Of a DNA stretch of 64,000 nt, positions 29,227 to 37,601 are shown piece after piece; position 1 is the first letter of the stretch, and each line of letters starts with the position of its first letter. A program made the position numbers and the translations under genes. The notes beneath the pieces are model-generated. The model worked only from the letters and a program-made list of their open reading frames with translations, ran no database searches and had not been told where the DNA came from. This DNA is from Litoreibacter meonggei (GTDB lineage: Bacteria > Pseudomonadota > Alphaproteobacteria > Rhodobacterales > Rhodobacteraceae), in NCBI RefSeq assembly GCF_003663885.1, contig NZ_RCCE01000001.1, forward strand, positions 496,001-560,000, given 5' to 3'.

Positions 29227-30171
29227 TCAATAGACCCCGCCCTTTTTTACCTTCTTCGAGAACTCGGTTTCGCCGCCTTTGGCAAGCAACTTGGCCTGCT
29301 TCACCCATTCGTCACGAGAGGCGCGGCCTTTGATGCCCTCGATATTGTTGTCAGCCCAGTCCACCTCTTTCTTGCGCCAGCTGGCGACCTGATCGAAGTG
29401 GTAGACGCCCATTTTGTGCAACTCGCCTTCGAGTTTCGGACCGACGCCTTTGATCTGCTTGAGATCATCAGCACCGCCCGCACGGGCTTTTTTCAGAAGT
29501 TCCGGCTTACCGTCAGCGGCCACTGGCTTGGCCTTGGCAGCGGTTGCCGCCTTTGCTTTCGGTGCCGGTTTCGCAGCAGCTGCTTTGGCCTTCGGCGAAG
29601 CTTTCGCCTTGGCCGCAGGTTTCGCATCCGCTGCCTTGGCTTTTGGCGCGGCCTTCGGCTTCGCGGCTGCCTTGGTCTTTGGCTCTGCCTTGGCCTTCGG
29701 CTCTGCCTTGGCCGTTGCATCAGCCTTGGTTGCGGATTTCGCGGCGGTTTTGGTCGTTGTCGCCTTCTTCGCAGCGGGCTTCTTCGCATCTGGCTTTTTG
29801 GCAGCAGGCTTCACCTTCGGCGCGCTGCTTGCAGCCGCAGGACTCAAGCTGGCGGCGGCGGCGCCCGCATTCTCGGCAACTGGCGAGGATGTGGTCGCAG
29901 CATCGGTGCTGGCCAGCGGTGCGGCGGCGGTCGCCACATCCGCGCGGGACGCGGCAGGAACCGAAGACACTTCCGCTTCTGCCTTGCCGCAGAACGCCCA
30001 GTTCAACACGAAGCCCCCGACGAGCAGTATCACGAGGCCCCAAAAGACGGCCCCCAAAAATCCAAAGTCGCGCATCGACATCAGCAATGCGGCAACCAAT
30101 ACGCCCGCGATCAACGCAGCAAGCCAGCAAACCGTTTTGCAGCTTCCCCCGTTTGTGTTGTTCTGTCCCAT
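29227..30171 (-). CDS. membrane-anchored protein with Ala/Lys/Pro linker and helix-hairpin-helix-like C-terminus
   Basis: A 314-aa protein with two transmembrane helices (about 14-32 and 38-59), a long Ala/Lys/Pro-rich linker (about 65-222) and a compact C-terminal domain of about 92 residues. That domain contains [20 protein letters not shown], a helix-hairpin-helix-like motif, and ends in KKGGVY. The same domain, about 80 percent identical by eye, forms the end of NuoE, encoded directly upstream. GGGGAG lies 8 bases before the ATG. The layout suggests it anchors something near complex I at the membrane; DNA binding is less likely in this setting. Function not established. Confidence 0.75.
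   Translation of the reverse strand: MGQNNTNGGSCKTVCWLAALIAGVLVAALLMSMRDFGFLGAVFWGLVILLVGGFVLNWAFCGKAEAEVSSVPAASRADVATAAAPLASTDAATTSSPVAENAGAAAASLSPAAASSAPKVKPAAKKPDAKKPAAKKATTTKTAAKSATKADATAKAEPKAKAEPKTKAAAKPKAAPKAKAADAKPAAKAKASPKAKAAAAKPAPKAKAATAAKAKPVAADGKPELLKKARAGGADDLKQIKGVGPKLEGELHKMGVYHFDQVASWRKKEVDWADNNIEGIKGRASRDEWVKQAKLLAKGGETEFSKKVKKGGVY
29520..29830 (-). repeat. degenerate coding repeat (Ala-Lys-Pro linker)
   Basis: Imperfect tandem units encoding KAKAEPK / KPKAAPKAKAA-type sequence. The DNA repeats GCCTTGGC-like cores. The linker is low complexity and probably disordered; a shorter relative lies in nuoE between its two domains. Confidence 0.7.
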
Positions 30172-30197
30172 TCTTCGTACTCCCCGTCTGTTTCAGA

Positions 30198-31403
30198 CTA
30201 GTAGACGCCGCCTTTTTTGACGCGGCTTGAAAATTCCGTAGTGCCACCTTTGGCCAGCACCTTGGCTTGCTTCACCCACTCGTCCCGGGAAACGCGGCCT
30301 TTAAAGCCTTCGAGGTTCTCATCAACCCACTCGACTTCCTTCTTGCGCCAGGACGAGACCTGATCGAAGTGGAAGACACCCAGCTTGTGCAAAAGCTGTT
30401 CGAGTTTGGGGCCAACGCCCTTGATCATCTTGAGGTCGTCTGGCCCACCTGCCCGCGCCTTTTTCAGCAGTTCGGGCTTGCCGTCCGCAGCGACCGGCTT
30501 GGCTTTTGCCGCGCCCTTGGGTTTTGCGGGGGCTTTGGTTTTCGGAGCCACCGTGCCGGTCTTCGGACGCGCCACTTTTTTGGCATCGACCTCGGCCTTG
30601 GTCGCGTCGACTTGGCGTGCGTCTTTTTTCGCCGCCTCCGTCTTCGACTTGGCTGGTACAGACGCCTTGTTCGCGGCACCACCCTTGGCTTTGCCGCCAT
30701 GTTGCCACGGGGCCAGCAGCGGCACTTCGGTGCCGTCGATGCGTTTCACCGTGTCGCCAATATCGGCCGCCAATTGCACGGAGGCGTTGTACTGCGTCTT
30801 GCCGCTGTCGAATTCTGTCAGCGATGTCAGGCCTTTACGCGGCTCGGCGGCGTAACGGCCGTTTTGCGATCCGGGTGTCGGCACGTCGCCCTTCGCCAGC
30901 ATGTCGAGAATCTGCGCCATGCTTTTGGCGGTCAGGTCTTCATAATAGTCCTTGCCGATCTGGGCCATGGGCGCGTTGGCGCAAGCGCCGAGGCACTCGA
31001 CCTCTTCCCACGAGAACTTGCCGTCAGCGGACAGCTGATGCGGCTTCTCGGCGATCTTTTCCTTGCAGACCCCGATCAGGTCTTCCGCACCGCAGATCAT
31101 GCAGGACGTCGTGCCGCAAACCTGAATATGTGCCACAGACCCAACAGGTTGCAGCTGGAACATGAAGTAGAACGTCGCCACTTCCAGCGCACGGATATAG
31201 GCCATGCCCAGCTTGTCCGCCACGTGTTCAATGGCAGGGCGGGTCAGCCAACCCTCCTGCTCCTGCGCCCGCCAAAGCAGCGGGATAATCGCCGAGGCCT
31301 GACGCCCCTCGGGGTATTTCGTAATCTGCGCATCCGCCCACGCAAGGTTTGCGGGGGTGAAAGCGAAGCTGTCAGGCTGGTCTGCGTGAAGTCTACGAAG
31401 CAT
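30198..31403 (-). CDS. nuoE: NADH-quinone oxidoreductase subunit E with C-terminal extension
   Basis: A 401-aa protein. The first 200 residues are the thioredoxin-like 2Fe-2S subunit of the NADH arm, with ligands in CGTTSC and CLGAC. Ordinary NuoE is about 160-240 aa; here an Ala/Lys-rich linker (about 240-308) and a 92-residue helix-hairpin-helix-like domain (about 310-401, with [20 protein letters not shown]) follow. The same domain occurs in the 314-aa protein encoded next, so it was duplicated or fused. The extension is known in Rhodobacterales NuoE; its job is not. Confidence 0.93.
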   Translation of the reverse strand: MLRRLHADQPDSFAFTPANLAWADAQITKYPEGRQASAIIPLLWRAQEQEGWLTRPAIEHVADKLGMAYIRALEVATFYFMFQLQPVGSVAHIQVCGTTSCMICGAEDLIGVCKEKIAEKPHQLSADGKFSWEEVECLGACANAPMAQIGKDYYEDLTAKSMAQILDMLAKGDVPTPGSQNGRYAAEPRKGLTSLTEFDSGKTQYNASVQLAADIGDTVKRIDGTEVPLLAPWQHGGKAKGGAANKASVPAKSKTEAAKKDARQVDATKAEVDAKKVARPKTGTVAPKTKAPAKPKGAAKAKPVAADGKPELLKKARAGGPDDLKMIKGVGPKLEQLLHKLGVFHFDQVSSWRKKEVEWVDENLEGFKGRVSRDEWVKQAKVLAKGGTTEFSSRVKKGGVY

Positions 31404-31442
31404 GGAGGTCTGTGGCCTTTATCTGTGCGTTTAGGGCAGCGC

Positions 31443-31727
31443 TTACGCGCAAGCCCCTACGGTGGAGCGGATACCGCCGCCGGCTTGCTCGATCGCTTGC
31501 AGTTGGGCTACGGCCTCTTCCTGCACTTTATCGAGCTTCATATCTTTCCAGCCAGTGATTTTGCGGATTTCGGCGTGGGTGATGCCGTCAAAATCAATGC
31601 AGCCCACTTGCGCCATCGCCGACGCGTAACGCGCCAGATCAAAATCATCGACGCTGAGTTCAGGGGCGGGAAGGCAGGCGCTCAAAGTCATGGCGCCAGC
31701 AACGGCAACAGCAGAAAACTTTTTCAT
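31443..31727 (-). CDS. small lipoprotein coupled to nuoD (94 aa)
   Basis: Signal with lipobox LSAC (Cys18), then a short soluble domain with [20 protein letters not shown] and two further cysteines (GCID, GACA). The ATG overlaps the nuoD stop as ATGA and nuoE begins 39 bases after its end. I do not recognise a family. It is one of four lipoproteins spread through this operon. Confidence 0.72.
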   Translation of the reverse strand: MKKFSAVAVAGAMTLSACLPAPELSVDDFDLARYASAMAQVGCIDFDGITHAEIRKITGWKDMKLDKVQEEAVAQLQAIEQAGGGIRSTVGACA

Positions 31728-32938
31728 CGGTCAATTTCTCCAAAAACTACGTCCATTGTTCCAATAATCGCGGCCACGTCGGCAAGCTGGTGGCCTTTGC
31801 AGATATAATCCATCGCCTGCAAATGCAGGAACCCGGGGGCCTTGATTTTGGCGCGGTAGGGTTTATTCGTCCCGTCCGCCACCAGATACACGCCAAACTC
31901 ACCTTTAGGGGCTTCGATGGGCACGTAGACCTCACCTTTCGGCACGTGGAAGCCCTCGGTGTACAATTTGAAATGATGGATGAGCGCCTCCATGGAGGTT
32001 TTCATCTCCGCGCGTGGTGGAGGGGTCATTTTGCCCCGCGCCATCACGTCGCCCTTCTCTACCCGCAGTTTTTCGATGCACTGGCGCATGATCGACAGCG
32101 ACTGGCGCATCTCTTCCATGCGGCACAGGTAGCGGTCAAAGCAGTCGCCGTTTTTGCCGACGGGGATTTCGAACTCCATCTCGTCATAGCACTCATAGGG
32201 CTGCGCACGGCGCAGGTCCCATGCAAGGCCGGAGCCGCGCACCATCACGCCGGTGAAGCCGTAATCGAGGATATCCTGCTCGGTCACGATCCCGATATCG
32301 GCGTTGCGTTGCTTGAAAATACGGTTGTCGGACAGCAGCCCGTCAATATCGCTGAGAACTTGCGGGAAGGTCGTCGTCCATTCCTCGATGTCGTCGAGCA
32401 AATCCTCCGGCAGGTCTTGATGTACCCCGCCGGGACGGAAATACGCGGCGTGCAAACGTGCACCGCAAGCCCGCTCGTAGAACACCATCAGCTTTTCGCG
32501 CTCCTCGAAGCCCCAAAGCGGCGGTGTCAGCGCGCCCACGTCCAAGGCCTGCGTGGTGACGTTCAGCAGGTGGTTCAGGATACGGCCAATTTCCGAATAC
32601 AGCACACGGATCAAGGATGCGCGGCGTGGCACTTCGGTGCCTGTCAGCTTCTCGATGGCCAAGCACCAAGCGTGCTCTTGGTTCATTGGCGACACATAGT
32701 CGAGGCGGTCAAAATACGGCAGGTTTTGCAGGTAGGTCCGGCTCTCCATGAGCTTTTCCGTGCCACGGTGCAGCAAGCCGATATGCGGGTCGCAACGCTC
32801 CACGATTTCGCCGTCAAGTTCCAGTACCAAGCGCAACACGCCGTGCGCCGCAGGGTGCTGAGGCCCGAAGTTGATGTTGAAGTTCCGGATCTTCTGTTCG
32901 CCCGTCAGGGCGTCGTCGAACTTGGAGCCGTCCATCAT
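31724..32938 (-). CDS. nuoD: NADH-quinone oxidoreductase subunit D
   Basis: The 49-kDa-type subunit, 404 aa, which forms the quinone-reduction site with NuoB and descends from the large subunit of NiFe hydrogenases. [21 protein letters not shown] (near the start; the His is at the quinone site) and the closing DVVFGEIDR are typical. Two ATGs in a row open the gene; GGGAG precedes the first by 8 bases. Its start overlaps the 47-aa ORF by ATGA, and its stop overlaps the next lipoprotein the same way. nuoC and nuoD are separate genes here. Confidence 0.97.
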   Translation of the reverse strand: MMDGSKFDDALTGEQKIRNFNINFGPQHPAAHGVLRLVLELDGEIVERCDPHIGLLHRGTEKLMESRTYLQNLPYFDRLDYVSPMNQEHAWCLAIEKLTGTEVPRRASLIRVLYSEIGRILNHLLNVTTQALDVGALTPPLWGFEEREKLMVFYERACGARLHAAYFRPGGVHQDLPEDLLDDIEEWTTTFPQVLSDIDGLLSDNRIFKQRNADIGIVTEQDILDYGFTGVMVRGSGLAWDLRRAQPYECYDEMEFEIPVGKNGDCFDRYLCRMEEMRQSLSIMRQCIEKLRVEKGDVMARGKMTPPPRAEMKTSMEALIHHFKLYTEGFHVPKGEVYVPIEAPKGEFGVYLVADGTNKPYRAKIKAPGFLHLQAMDYICKGHQLADVAAIIGTMDVVFGEIDR

Positions 32939-33078
32939 GTGTTAGTCTCCCGAACAGCTTGACCAATCCCAATGTCGAGCATTTCGACATCCGCGATTTT
33001 TTTAAAAAAGGGCATTGCAGGCAACACCATCAACACCGCAGCAAACAAGCTTAGAAATTCGGTCGCAAATTCCATCAT
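32935..33078 (-). CDS. 47-aa small membrane protein between nuoC and nuoD
   Basis: A 48-codon frame: [20 protein letters not shown] opens a single hydrophobic helix of about 20 residues, followed by [11 protein letters not shown] and a polar tail ending RETNT. Its ATG overlaps the nuoC stop as ATGA (33078-33075) and its TGA overlaps the nuoD ATG as ATGA (32938-32935). GAGG lies about 7 bases before the start. Coupling on both sides and the clean transmembrane segment argue that it is a real gene, too short for usual gene callers. The function is unknown; a complex I accessory peptide is the natural guess. Confidence 0.65.
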   Translation of the reverse strand: MMEFATEFLSLFAAVLMVLPAMPFFKKIADVEMLDIGIGQAVRETNT

Positions 33079-33686
33079 TTCTTCGCCTCTTCAGCTTTCT
33101 CGTCACCCGGCATGATGTATTCCGCGCCCTCCCATGGGGACATGAAGTCGAACTGGCGGTATTCCTGAACCAGCTTCACCGGCTCATAGACAACGCGCTT
33201 TTCGGCTTCGTCATAGCGGACCTCGACATAGCCCGTGGTCGGGAAGTCCTTGCGCAGCGGATAGCCGCGGAAGCCGTAATCGGTGAGGATGCGGCGCAGG
33301 TCGGGGTGGCCGGAGAACATGATGCCGAACATGTCGAAAATCTCGCGCTCGAACCAGTTGGCCGCCGGATAGACCTCGTGCAGGGACGGTACAATCTCGT
33401 CTTCGCGGATCGCCATTTTCACGCGGATGCGGTGGTTCTGGTACATCGACAGGTATTGATAAACGACATCAAACCGCGCGTCGCGGGTCGGGTAGTCCAC
33501 CGCCGTGATATCCACCATGGTGGAGAAGCGGCAAGCGCGGTCGGTTTTCAGAAACTCCGAGAACGACACAAGCGAGCTGGGCGCGATATGCACGGTCAGT
33601 TCGCCAAATGCGATCTCGGTGGACAGCACGCAATCAGGGCGTTTCAGCTCTATGTGAGCCGCGAGTTCTTGAAGGGCAGCGGTCAT
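33075..33686 (-). CDS. nuoC: NADH-quinone oxidoreductase subunit C
   Basis: The 30-kDa-type subunit, 203 aa, in the hydrophilic arm near NuoB and Nuo[21 protein letters not shown] followed by [20 protein letters not shown] is the family signature. The ATG at 33686 overlaps the nuoB stop as ATGA; the 27 extra residues of the longer frame lie in nuoB and are rejected. Confidence 0.97.
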   Translation of the reverse strand: MTAALQELAAHIELKRPDCVLSTEIAFGELTVHIAPSSLVSFSEFLKTDRACRFSTMVDITAVDYPTRDARFDVVYQYLSMYQNHRIRVKMAIREDEIVPSLHEVYPAANWFEREIFDMFGIMFSGHPDLRRILTDYGFRGYPLRKDFPTTGYVEVRYDEAEKRVVYEPVKLVQEYRQFDFMSPWEGAEYIMPGDEKAEEAKK

Positions 33687-34216
33687 CGAATGATATTCCC
33701 CGTCCGGCGGATTTTGCGTTGCAGCTGGAGCAGGCCATAGAGCAATGCCTCCGCTGTGGGCGGGCACCCGGGCACGTACAGATCAACCGGAACGATCCGG
33801 TCGCAACCGCGCACAACGCTATACGAATAGTGGTAGTAGCCGCCGCCATTGGCACACGACCCCATGGAGACCACGTAGCGCGGCTCCGGCATCTGGTCGT
33901 AGACCTTGCGCAGCGCAGGGGCCATCTTGTTGGTCAGCGTGCCGGCCACGATCATCAGGTCCGACTGGCGCGGGGAGGCGCGAGGGGCCGTGCCGAAGCG
34001 TTCCATGTCGTAGCGCGGCATCGCGGTGTGCATCATCTCGACGGCGCAGCACGCCAGCCCGAAGGTCATCCAGTGCAGCGAGCCGGTGCGCGCCCAGTTG
34101 ATGATGTCCTCGGTCGAGGTGACAAGGAAGCCCTTGTCCTGAAGCTCGGAGTTCAGCTGCGCGGTGGCGACGTCTTTGTCCCAGCCAGCTGTGTTAAGAC
34201 CGGTTGCTACTCCCAT
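33683..34216 (-). CDS. nuoB: NADH-quinone oxidoreductase subunit B
   Basis: A 177-aa subunit holding cluster N2, the last iron-sulfur centre before quinone. The ligands are visible in [10 protein letters not shown] (two adjacent cysteines), GSCANGGG and VPGCPPTAE. The ATG at 34216, with GGGAG 8 bases before it, overlaps the end of nuoA by 10 bases and opens MGVATGL as in relatives. Confidence 0.97.
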   Translation of the reverse strand: MGVATGLNTAGWDKDVATAQLNSELQDKGFLVTSTEDIINWARTGSLHWMTFGLACCAVEMMHTAMPRYDMERFGTAPRASPRQSDLMIVAGTLTNKMAPALRKVYDQMPEPRYVVSMGSCANGGGYYHYSYSVVRGCDRIVPVDLYVPGCPPTAEALLYGLLQLQRKIRRTGNIIR

Positions 34217-34572
34217 TCGAGTGCTCCCTTTTTCCATTCGTAAGCGAAGCCGATGGTCAGCACGGCGAGGAAGACCATCATCGACCAGAAGCCAAGCAAC
34301 CCGACATCCTTGAAAGCAACCGCCCAGGGGAACAGGAAGGCGATTTCAAGGTCGAAGATGATGAACAGGATCGACACCAGATAAAACCGCACGTCGAACT
34401 TCATTCGCGCATCGTCGAAAGCGTTAAAGCCACATTCGTAGGCAGACACTTTTTCGGGGTCTGGGTTCCGCACTGCGACGACTGCCGCTGCAAGAATCAG
34501 AACCAACCCGAGGCCAATGGCTATTGCCAAAAATATCAGGATGGGCAGGTATTCGCGTAGAAGCTCGTCCAC
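34207..34572 (-). CDS. nuoA: NADH-quinone oxidoreductase subunit A
   Basis: A 121-aa membrane subunit with three helices, first gene of the operon. [21 protein letters not shown] (43-63, the loop next to the quinone site) and [16 protein letters not shown] are the family motifs. The start is GTG at 34572 with AAGGAG about 9 bases upstream. Confidence 0.97.
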   Translation of the reverse strand: MDELLREYLPILIFLAIAIGLGLVLILAAAVVAVRNPDPEKVSAYECGFNAFDDARMKFDVRFYLVSILFIIFDLEIAFLFPWAVAFKDVGLLGFWSMMVFLAVLTIGFAYEWKKGALEWE

Positions 34573-34628
34573 GTAAGTCTCCTTCTCGCCTGCATGTCAC
34601 GACACACAGGAAGTAATTGCTGCGGTGA

Positions 34629-34657
34629 TCTTTACGCCCGAGCGCGCAGGGGGTCAA
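34629..34657 (-). promoter_or_regulatory. candidate nuo operon promoter
   Basis: On the minus strand TTGACC (34657-34652) is followed after 17 bases by TAAAGA (34634-34629), giving a leader of about 50 bases before the nuoA GTG. The -35 box is good, the -10 box weak. The -35 box lies within the inverted repeat at 34649-34670. Confidence 0.35.
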
Positions 34658-34670
34658 CCGATGGACCCCC
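34649..34670. repeat. perfect 7-bp inverted repeat upstream of nuoA
   Basis: GGGGGTC (34649-34655) and GACCCCC (34664-34670) with an 8-base centre. It can form a hairpin but has no T run, so it may be an operator over the -35 box rather than a terminator for the transglycosylase gene behind it. The choice is open. Confidence 0.45.
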
Positions 34671-34687
34671 CCACTTGTCACCGAATA

Positions 34688-34713
34688 GTCCTAATTTTTG
34701 CGGCATTTAGGAC
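34688..34713. repeat. second inverted repeat upstream of nuoA
   Basis: GTCCTAA (34688-34694) and TTAGGAC (34707-34713), perfect 7-bp arms with a 12-base centre, about 30 bases upstream of the candidate -35 box. The position suits an activator or repressor site; no regulator is identified. Confidence 0.4.
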
Positions 34714-34788
34714 GGTTGTTTTGGTTGGCATTTGACGCAGCGCAACAAGCAGGCCGATTTCGCCAGCACCAGCACGCTGAGTCGCCCC

Positions 34789-35901
34789 CTACCCCAGCCG
34801 CTGCAAAAGCGCCGGAGACGGGTTGCCCGTGGCCTCCAGACCGACGCTGCGCTGATAGGCTGCGATGGCGGCTTTGGACTTTGGCCCCAGCACCCCGTCC
34901 GCCCCGCCCGTGTCGAAGCCCTTGGCCGTCAGGCGGGTTTGCAGGCGCTTGCGGTCGTCTATTCTCAGCCCGTATTTATCCGGCCCGAACGGCGTCTTCA
35001 GCGGCCCGCCGCCTGCCAGCCGGTCCGCCAGATGGCCCACCCCCAGCGCGTAGTTGTCGGAATTGTTGTAGCGCTTGATCGCGCGGAAGTTCTGTCCCAC
35101 CTCGAAGCGCGGCCCGCCGGGGTCGGGCTGCAACCCGCCGGAGGCCACTTCGCGCCCCCAAGGCTGCGCGCGTTGCCAGCCAGAGCGCGCCAGATAGGCG
35201 GCGGTCGATGCCAGCGCATCAGATGGATCTTCGGACCAGATGTCGCGCCGCCCGTCGCCGGTGAAATCCACCGCAAACAGCTGGTAGGAGGTCGGGATAA
35301 ACTGGGTATGCCCCATCGCCCCGGCCCAAGACCCGACCAAGCGGCTCGGCGTCGTGTCGCCCGTTTGCAAAATCTTCAACGCGGCGATCAACTGCTTTTC
35401 GAAGAACGCGCCACGCCGCCCCTCAAAGGCCAGCGTCGCCGTGGCCGAGACCACAGGAACATTGCCGCGACGGGTGCCGAAATTGCTCTCCACCCCCCAG
35501 ATGGCCGCGACCACATTGGCGGGCACGCCATACTTCGCCTCGATCGCGTTCAGGCGGGACCGTTCGCGGGCGAAGGCCACCCGGCCGGCGCGGATTTTCT
35601 CCTCCGAGGCGACGATGGCCAGATAATCCTCGAAGCTGCGTTTGAATTCTGTCTGGTTGCGGTCGCGCTCGATCACCTCGGGCAGGAAGCCCACACCGCG
35701 CATCCCCGTTTGCAGGGTGCTGGCGGTGATGCCTTTGGACAGCGCGCGGGTTTTGAAATTCGCCACCCAAGCATCGAACGCAGGGTTGGGCAACGCGCGC
35801 ATCGTCGGGGTTGCGGTCGGTGCGGAGACACCCCCGCCGGTGCTGCACGCCTGTAGGGCTGAGGCCCCTGTCAGGGCAATAAAATGGCGGCGGTTGATCA
35901 T
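34789..35901 (-). CDS. lytic murein transglycosylase, MltB type, lipoprotein
   Basis: A 370-aa enzyme that cleaves peptidoglycan between MurNAc and GlcNAc with anhydro-ring formation, probably anchored in the envelope: twin-arginine-like MINRRHF start and lipobox LQAC (Cys19). The catalytic glutamate is in WGVESNFGT (about residue 136), with GAMGHTQFIPTSY and GDGRRDIW further on (SLT_2 / MltB domain). The last 60 residues form a peptidoglycan-binding domain (GADGVLGPKSKAAIAAYQ). It is the last gene of the liu strand run, 71 bases after liuC, and probably functionally unrelated. Confidence 0.9.
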   Translation of the reverse strand: MINRRHFIALTGASALQACSTGGGVSAPTATPTMRALPNPAFDAWVANFKTRALSKGITASTLQTGMRGVGFLPEVIERDRNQTEFKRSFEDYLAIVASEEKIRAGRVAFARERSRLNAIEAKYGVPANVVAAIWGVESNFGTRRGNVPVVSATATLAFEGRRGAFFEKQLIAALKILQTGDTTPSRLVGSWAGAMGHTQFIPTSYQLFAVDFTGDGRRDIWSEDPSDALASTAAYLARSGWQRAQPWGREVASGGLQPDPGGPRFEVGQNFRAIKRYNNSDNYALGVGHLADRLAGGGPLKTPFGPDKYGLRIDDRKRLQTRLTAKGFDTGGADGVLGPKSKAAIAAYQRSVGLEATGNPSPALLQRLG

Positions 35902-35972
35902 CGAGCTGCTCCCTCTGTTATGGGGTTGTTTTGCGCCACGTTAGCGCATTCCCACATGCCGTGAAACAGCCC

Positions 35973-36749
35973 TTAACGCACCCAAGCCGCCTTTCGCTTG
36001 TCGAAGAATGCGGCGATGCCCTCGGCGCTCTCGGCGCTGTCCCAGCGGGTCACCAGTGCCTTGATGGAATGATCCACCTCCGCCTGCCCCGGCGCGCCGC
36101 CAAGGTGCAGGGCCAGTGCTTTGGCCTCGGCCACAGCACCCGGCGCGCAGGCCAGATAGGGGGTGATTTCCGCGTCGACGGCGGCGTCTAGGTCGTCGGA
36201 TACGCGGGCAATGATGCCCAACGCTTGCGCCTCATCTGCGCCAAAAACACGGCTGGACATGAACACCCGCCGCGCGTTGCCCTCGCCCATGCGGGCGACC
36301 ACATAGGGGCCGATGGTGGCGGGGATCAGGCCCAGTTTGGTTTCGGTCAGGCCGAACTTGGTGTCCAGTGCCGCAAGCGCCACGTCGCAGACGCAGGCGA
36401 GGCCGACGCCGCCACCAAAGGCCGCGCCTTCGATGCGGCCAATGACGGGTTTGGGCAGCGTGTTCCATGCGCCCAGCATTGCGGCCAGCTTGCCGGCTTC
36501 ACGACCACGGGTCTCGCCATCCGCGTCGATCTGCGCGCGCATCCAGTTCAGATCACCGCCCGCACAAAACAGCGCCCCCGCGCCGCGCAACACCACCGCA
36601 CGCACGGTATCATCAGCACCGAGCGTTGCTGCGCAATCCGTTAACTCCGCAATCATCTCGCCAGACATGGCGTTGCGTTTGTCGGGGCGGTTCAGGGTGA
36701 CCGTCGCTACGCCGCGCGTGTCGGTTTTTACCAGCAAGGTCTCATACAT
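35973..36749 (-). CDS. liuC: methylglutaconyl-CoA hydratase (enoyl-CoA hydratase family)
   Basis: A 258-aa crotonase-fold enzyme that hydrates 3-methylglutaconyl-CoA to HMG-CoA in leucine breakdown. The oxyanion-hole segments GALFCAGGDLNWM (about 57-69) and GAAFGGGVGLACVCDVALAA (about 108-127) are present, with two acidic candidates TETKLGLIPATIG for the active site. The substrate is inferred from its place behind HMG-CoA lyase and the methylcrotonyl-CoA carboxylase genes; by sequence alone it could be another crotonase. Confidence 0.85.
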   Translation of the reverse strand: MYETLLVKTDTRGVATVTLNRPDKRNAMSGEMIAELTDCAATLGADDTVRAVVLRGAGALFCAGGDLNWMRAQIDADGETRGREAGKLAAMLGAWNTLPKPVIGRIEGAAFGGGVGLACVCDVALAALDTKFGLTETKLGLIPATIGPYVVARMGEGNARRVFMSSRVFGADEAQALGIIARVSDDLDAAVDAEITPYLACAPGAVAEAKALALHLGGAPGQAEVDHSIKALVTRWDSAESAEGIAAFFDKRKAAWVR

Positions 36750-36761
36750 CGGCTCGTCTCC

Positions 36762-37601
36762 TTATCCGCGCATCGCTTGGGCCATGCGGCCCGCTTGTGC
36801 AATAATTTCTGCGTTTAGTCCGGTCGTGTGGCCTGCGCTTTCCAGATGGGCCAGAACCGCCTCCGTCGCGACATTGCCCGCCGCACCGGGCGCATAGGGG
36901 CACCCGCCCAAGCCCCCGACCGCAGCGTCAAAAACCCGCACTCCGTGGGACAGAGCCACGTCGATGTTCAGCAAGGCGCGCCCCGCTGTGTCATGGAAGT
37001 GACCTGCCAACTTATCAGCCGCGCAGACTTGCGTAACCGCCGTCAGCATCGCGTCAATTTGTTCCGGCGTGGCACGGCCAATGGTGTCGCCCAGCGAGAC
37101 CTCGTAGCAGCCCAGCTTGAACAACCGCGCCACCACGCGGGCCACATCGGCAGGGTCCGTCGGGCCGTCATAGGGGCATTCCGCCACGCAGGACACGTAG
37201 CCGCGCACCGGCATCGGGGCTGCCTCCATGATCGGCACGAACCGCGCGATACTCTCCTCGATCGTGGCGTTCACATTGGCCTTGGAGAACCCCTCCGAGG
37301 CGCTGGCGAACACCGCCACCTCATCCGCCTTCGCCGCAATCGCCCCCTCCAGCCCCCGCATGTTCGGGGTCAGCGCGGCGTAGGACACGCCTTTGGCGCG
37401 TTTGATGCCCGCAAGCACGTCTGCACTGTCGGCCATTTGCGGCACCCATTTGGGCGAGACGAAACTGGCCACCTCGACCCTCTTGAAGCCCGCCGTGGAC
37501 AGCAGGTCGACCAACGCGATCTTGTCGGCGGTGGCGATCTGCGCTTTCTCGTTTTGCAGCCCGTCGCGGGGGCCGACCTCGAAAATTTCGACCGCACTCA
37601 T
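36762..37601 (-). CDS. liuE: hydroxymethylglutaryl-CoA lyase
   Basis: A 279-aa TIM-barrel enzyme that splits HMG-CoA into acetoacetate and acetyl-CoA, the last step of leucine degradation. EVGPRDGLQNEK (about 7-18), SLGDTIGRATP, HFHDTAGRALLN (metal-binding histidines) and GGLGGCPYAPGAAGN with the active-site cysteine are all intact. It overlaps the GST gene by 4 bases. Confidence 0.95.
   Translation of the reverse strand: MSAVEIFEVGPRDGLQNEKAQIATADKIALVDLLSTAGFKRVEVASFVSPKWVPQMADSADVLAGIKRAKGVSYAALTPNMRGLEGAIAAKADEVAVFASASEGFSKANVNATIEESIARFVPIMEAAPMPVRGYVSCVAECPYDGPTDPADVARVVARLFKLGCYEVSLGDTIGRATPEQIDAMLTAVTQVCAADKLAGHFHDTAGRALLNIDVALSHGVRVFDAAVGGLGGCPYAPGAAGNVATEAVLAHLESAGHTTGLNAEIIAQAGRMAQAMRG

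Noticed and set aside
29520-29830. Repeated GCCTTGGC cores considered as a tandem DNA repeat or CRISPR-like array
   Set aside because: Units are irregular, coding and without unique spacers; they only reflect the Ala/Lys/Pro linker.
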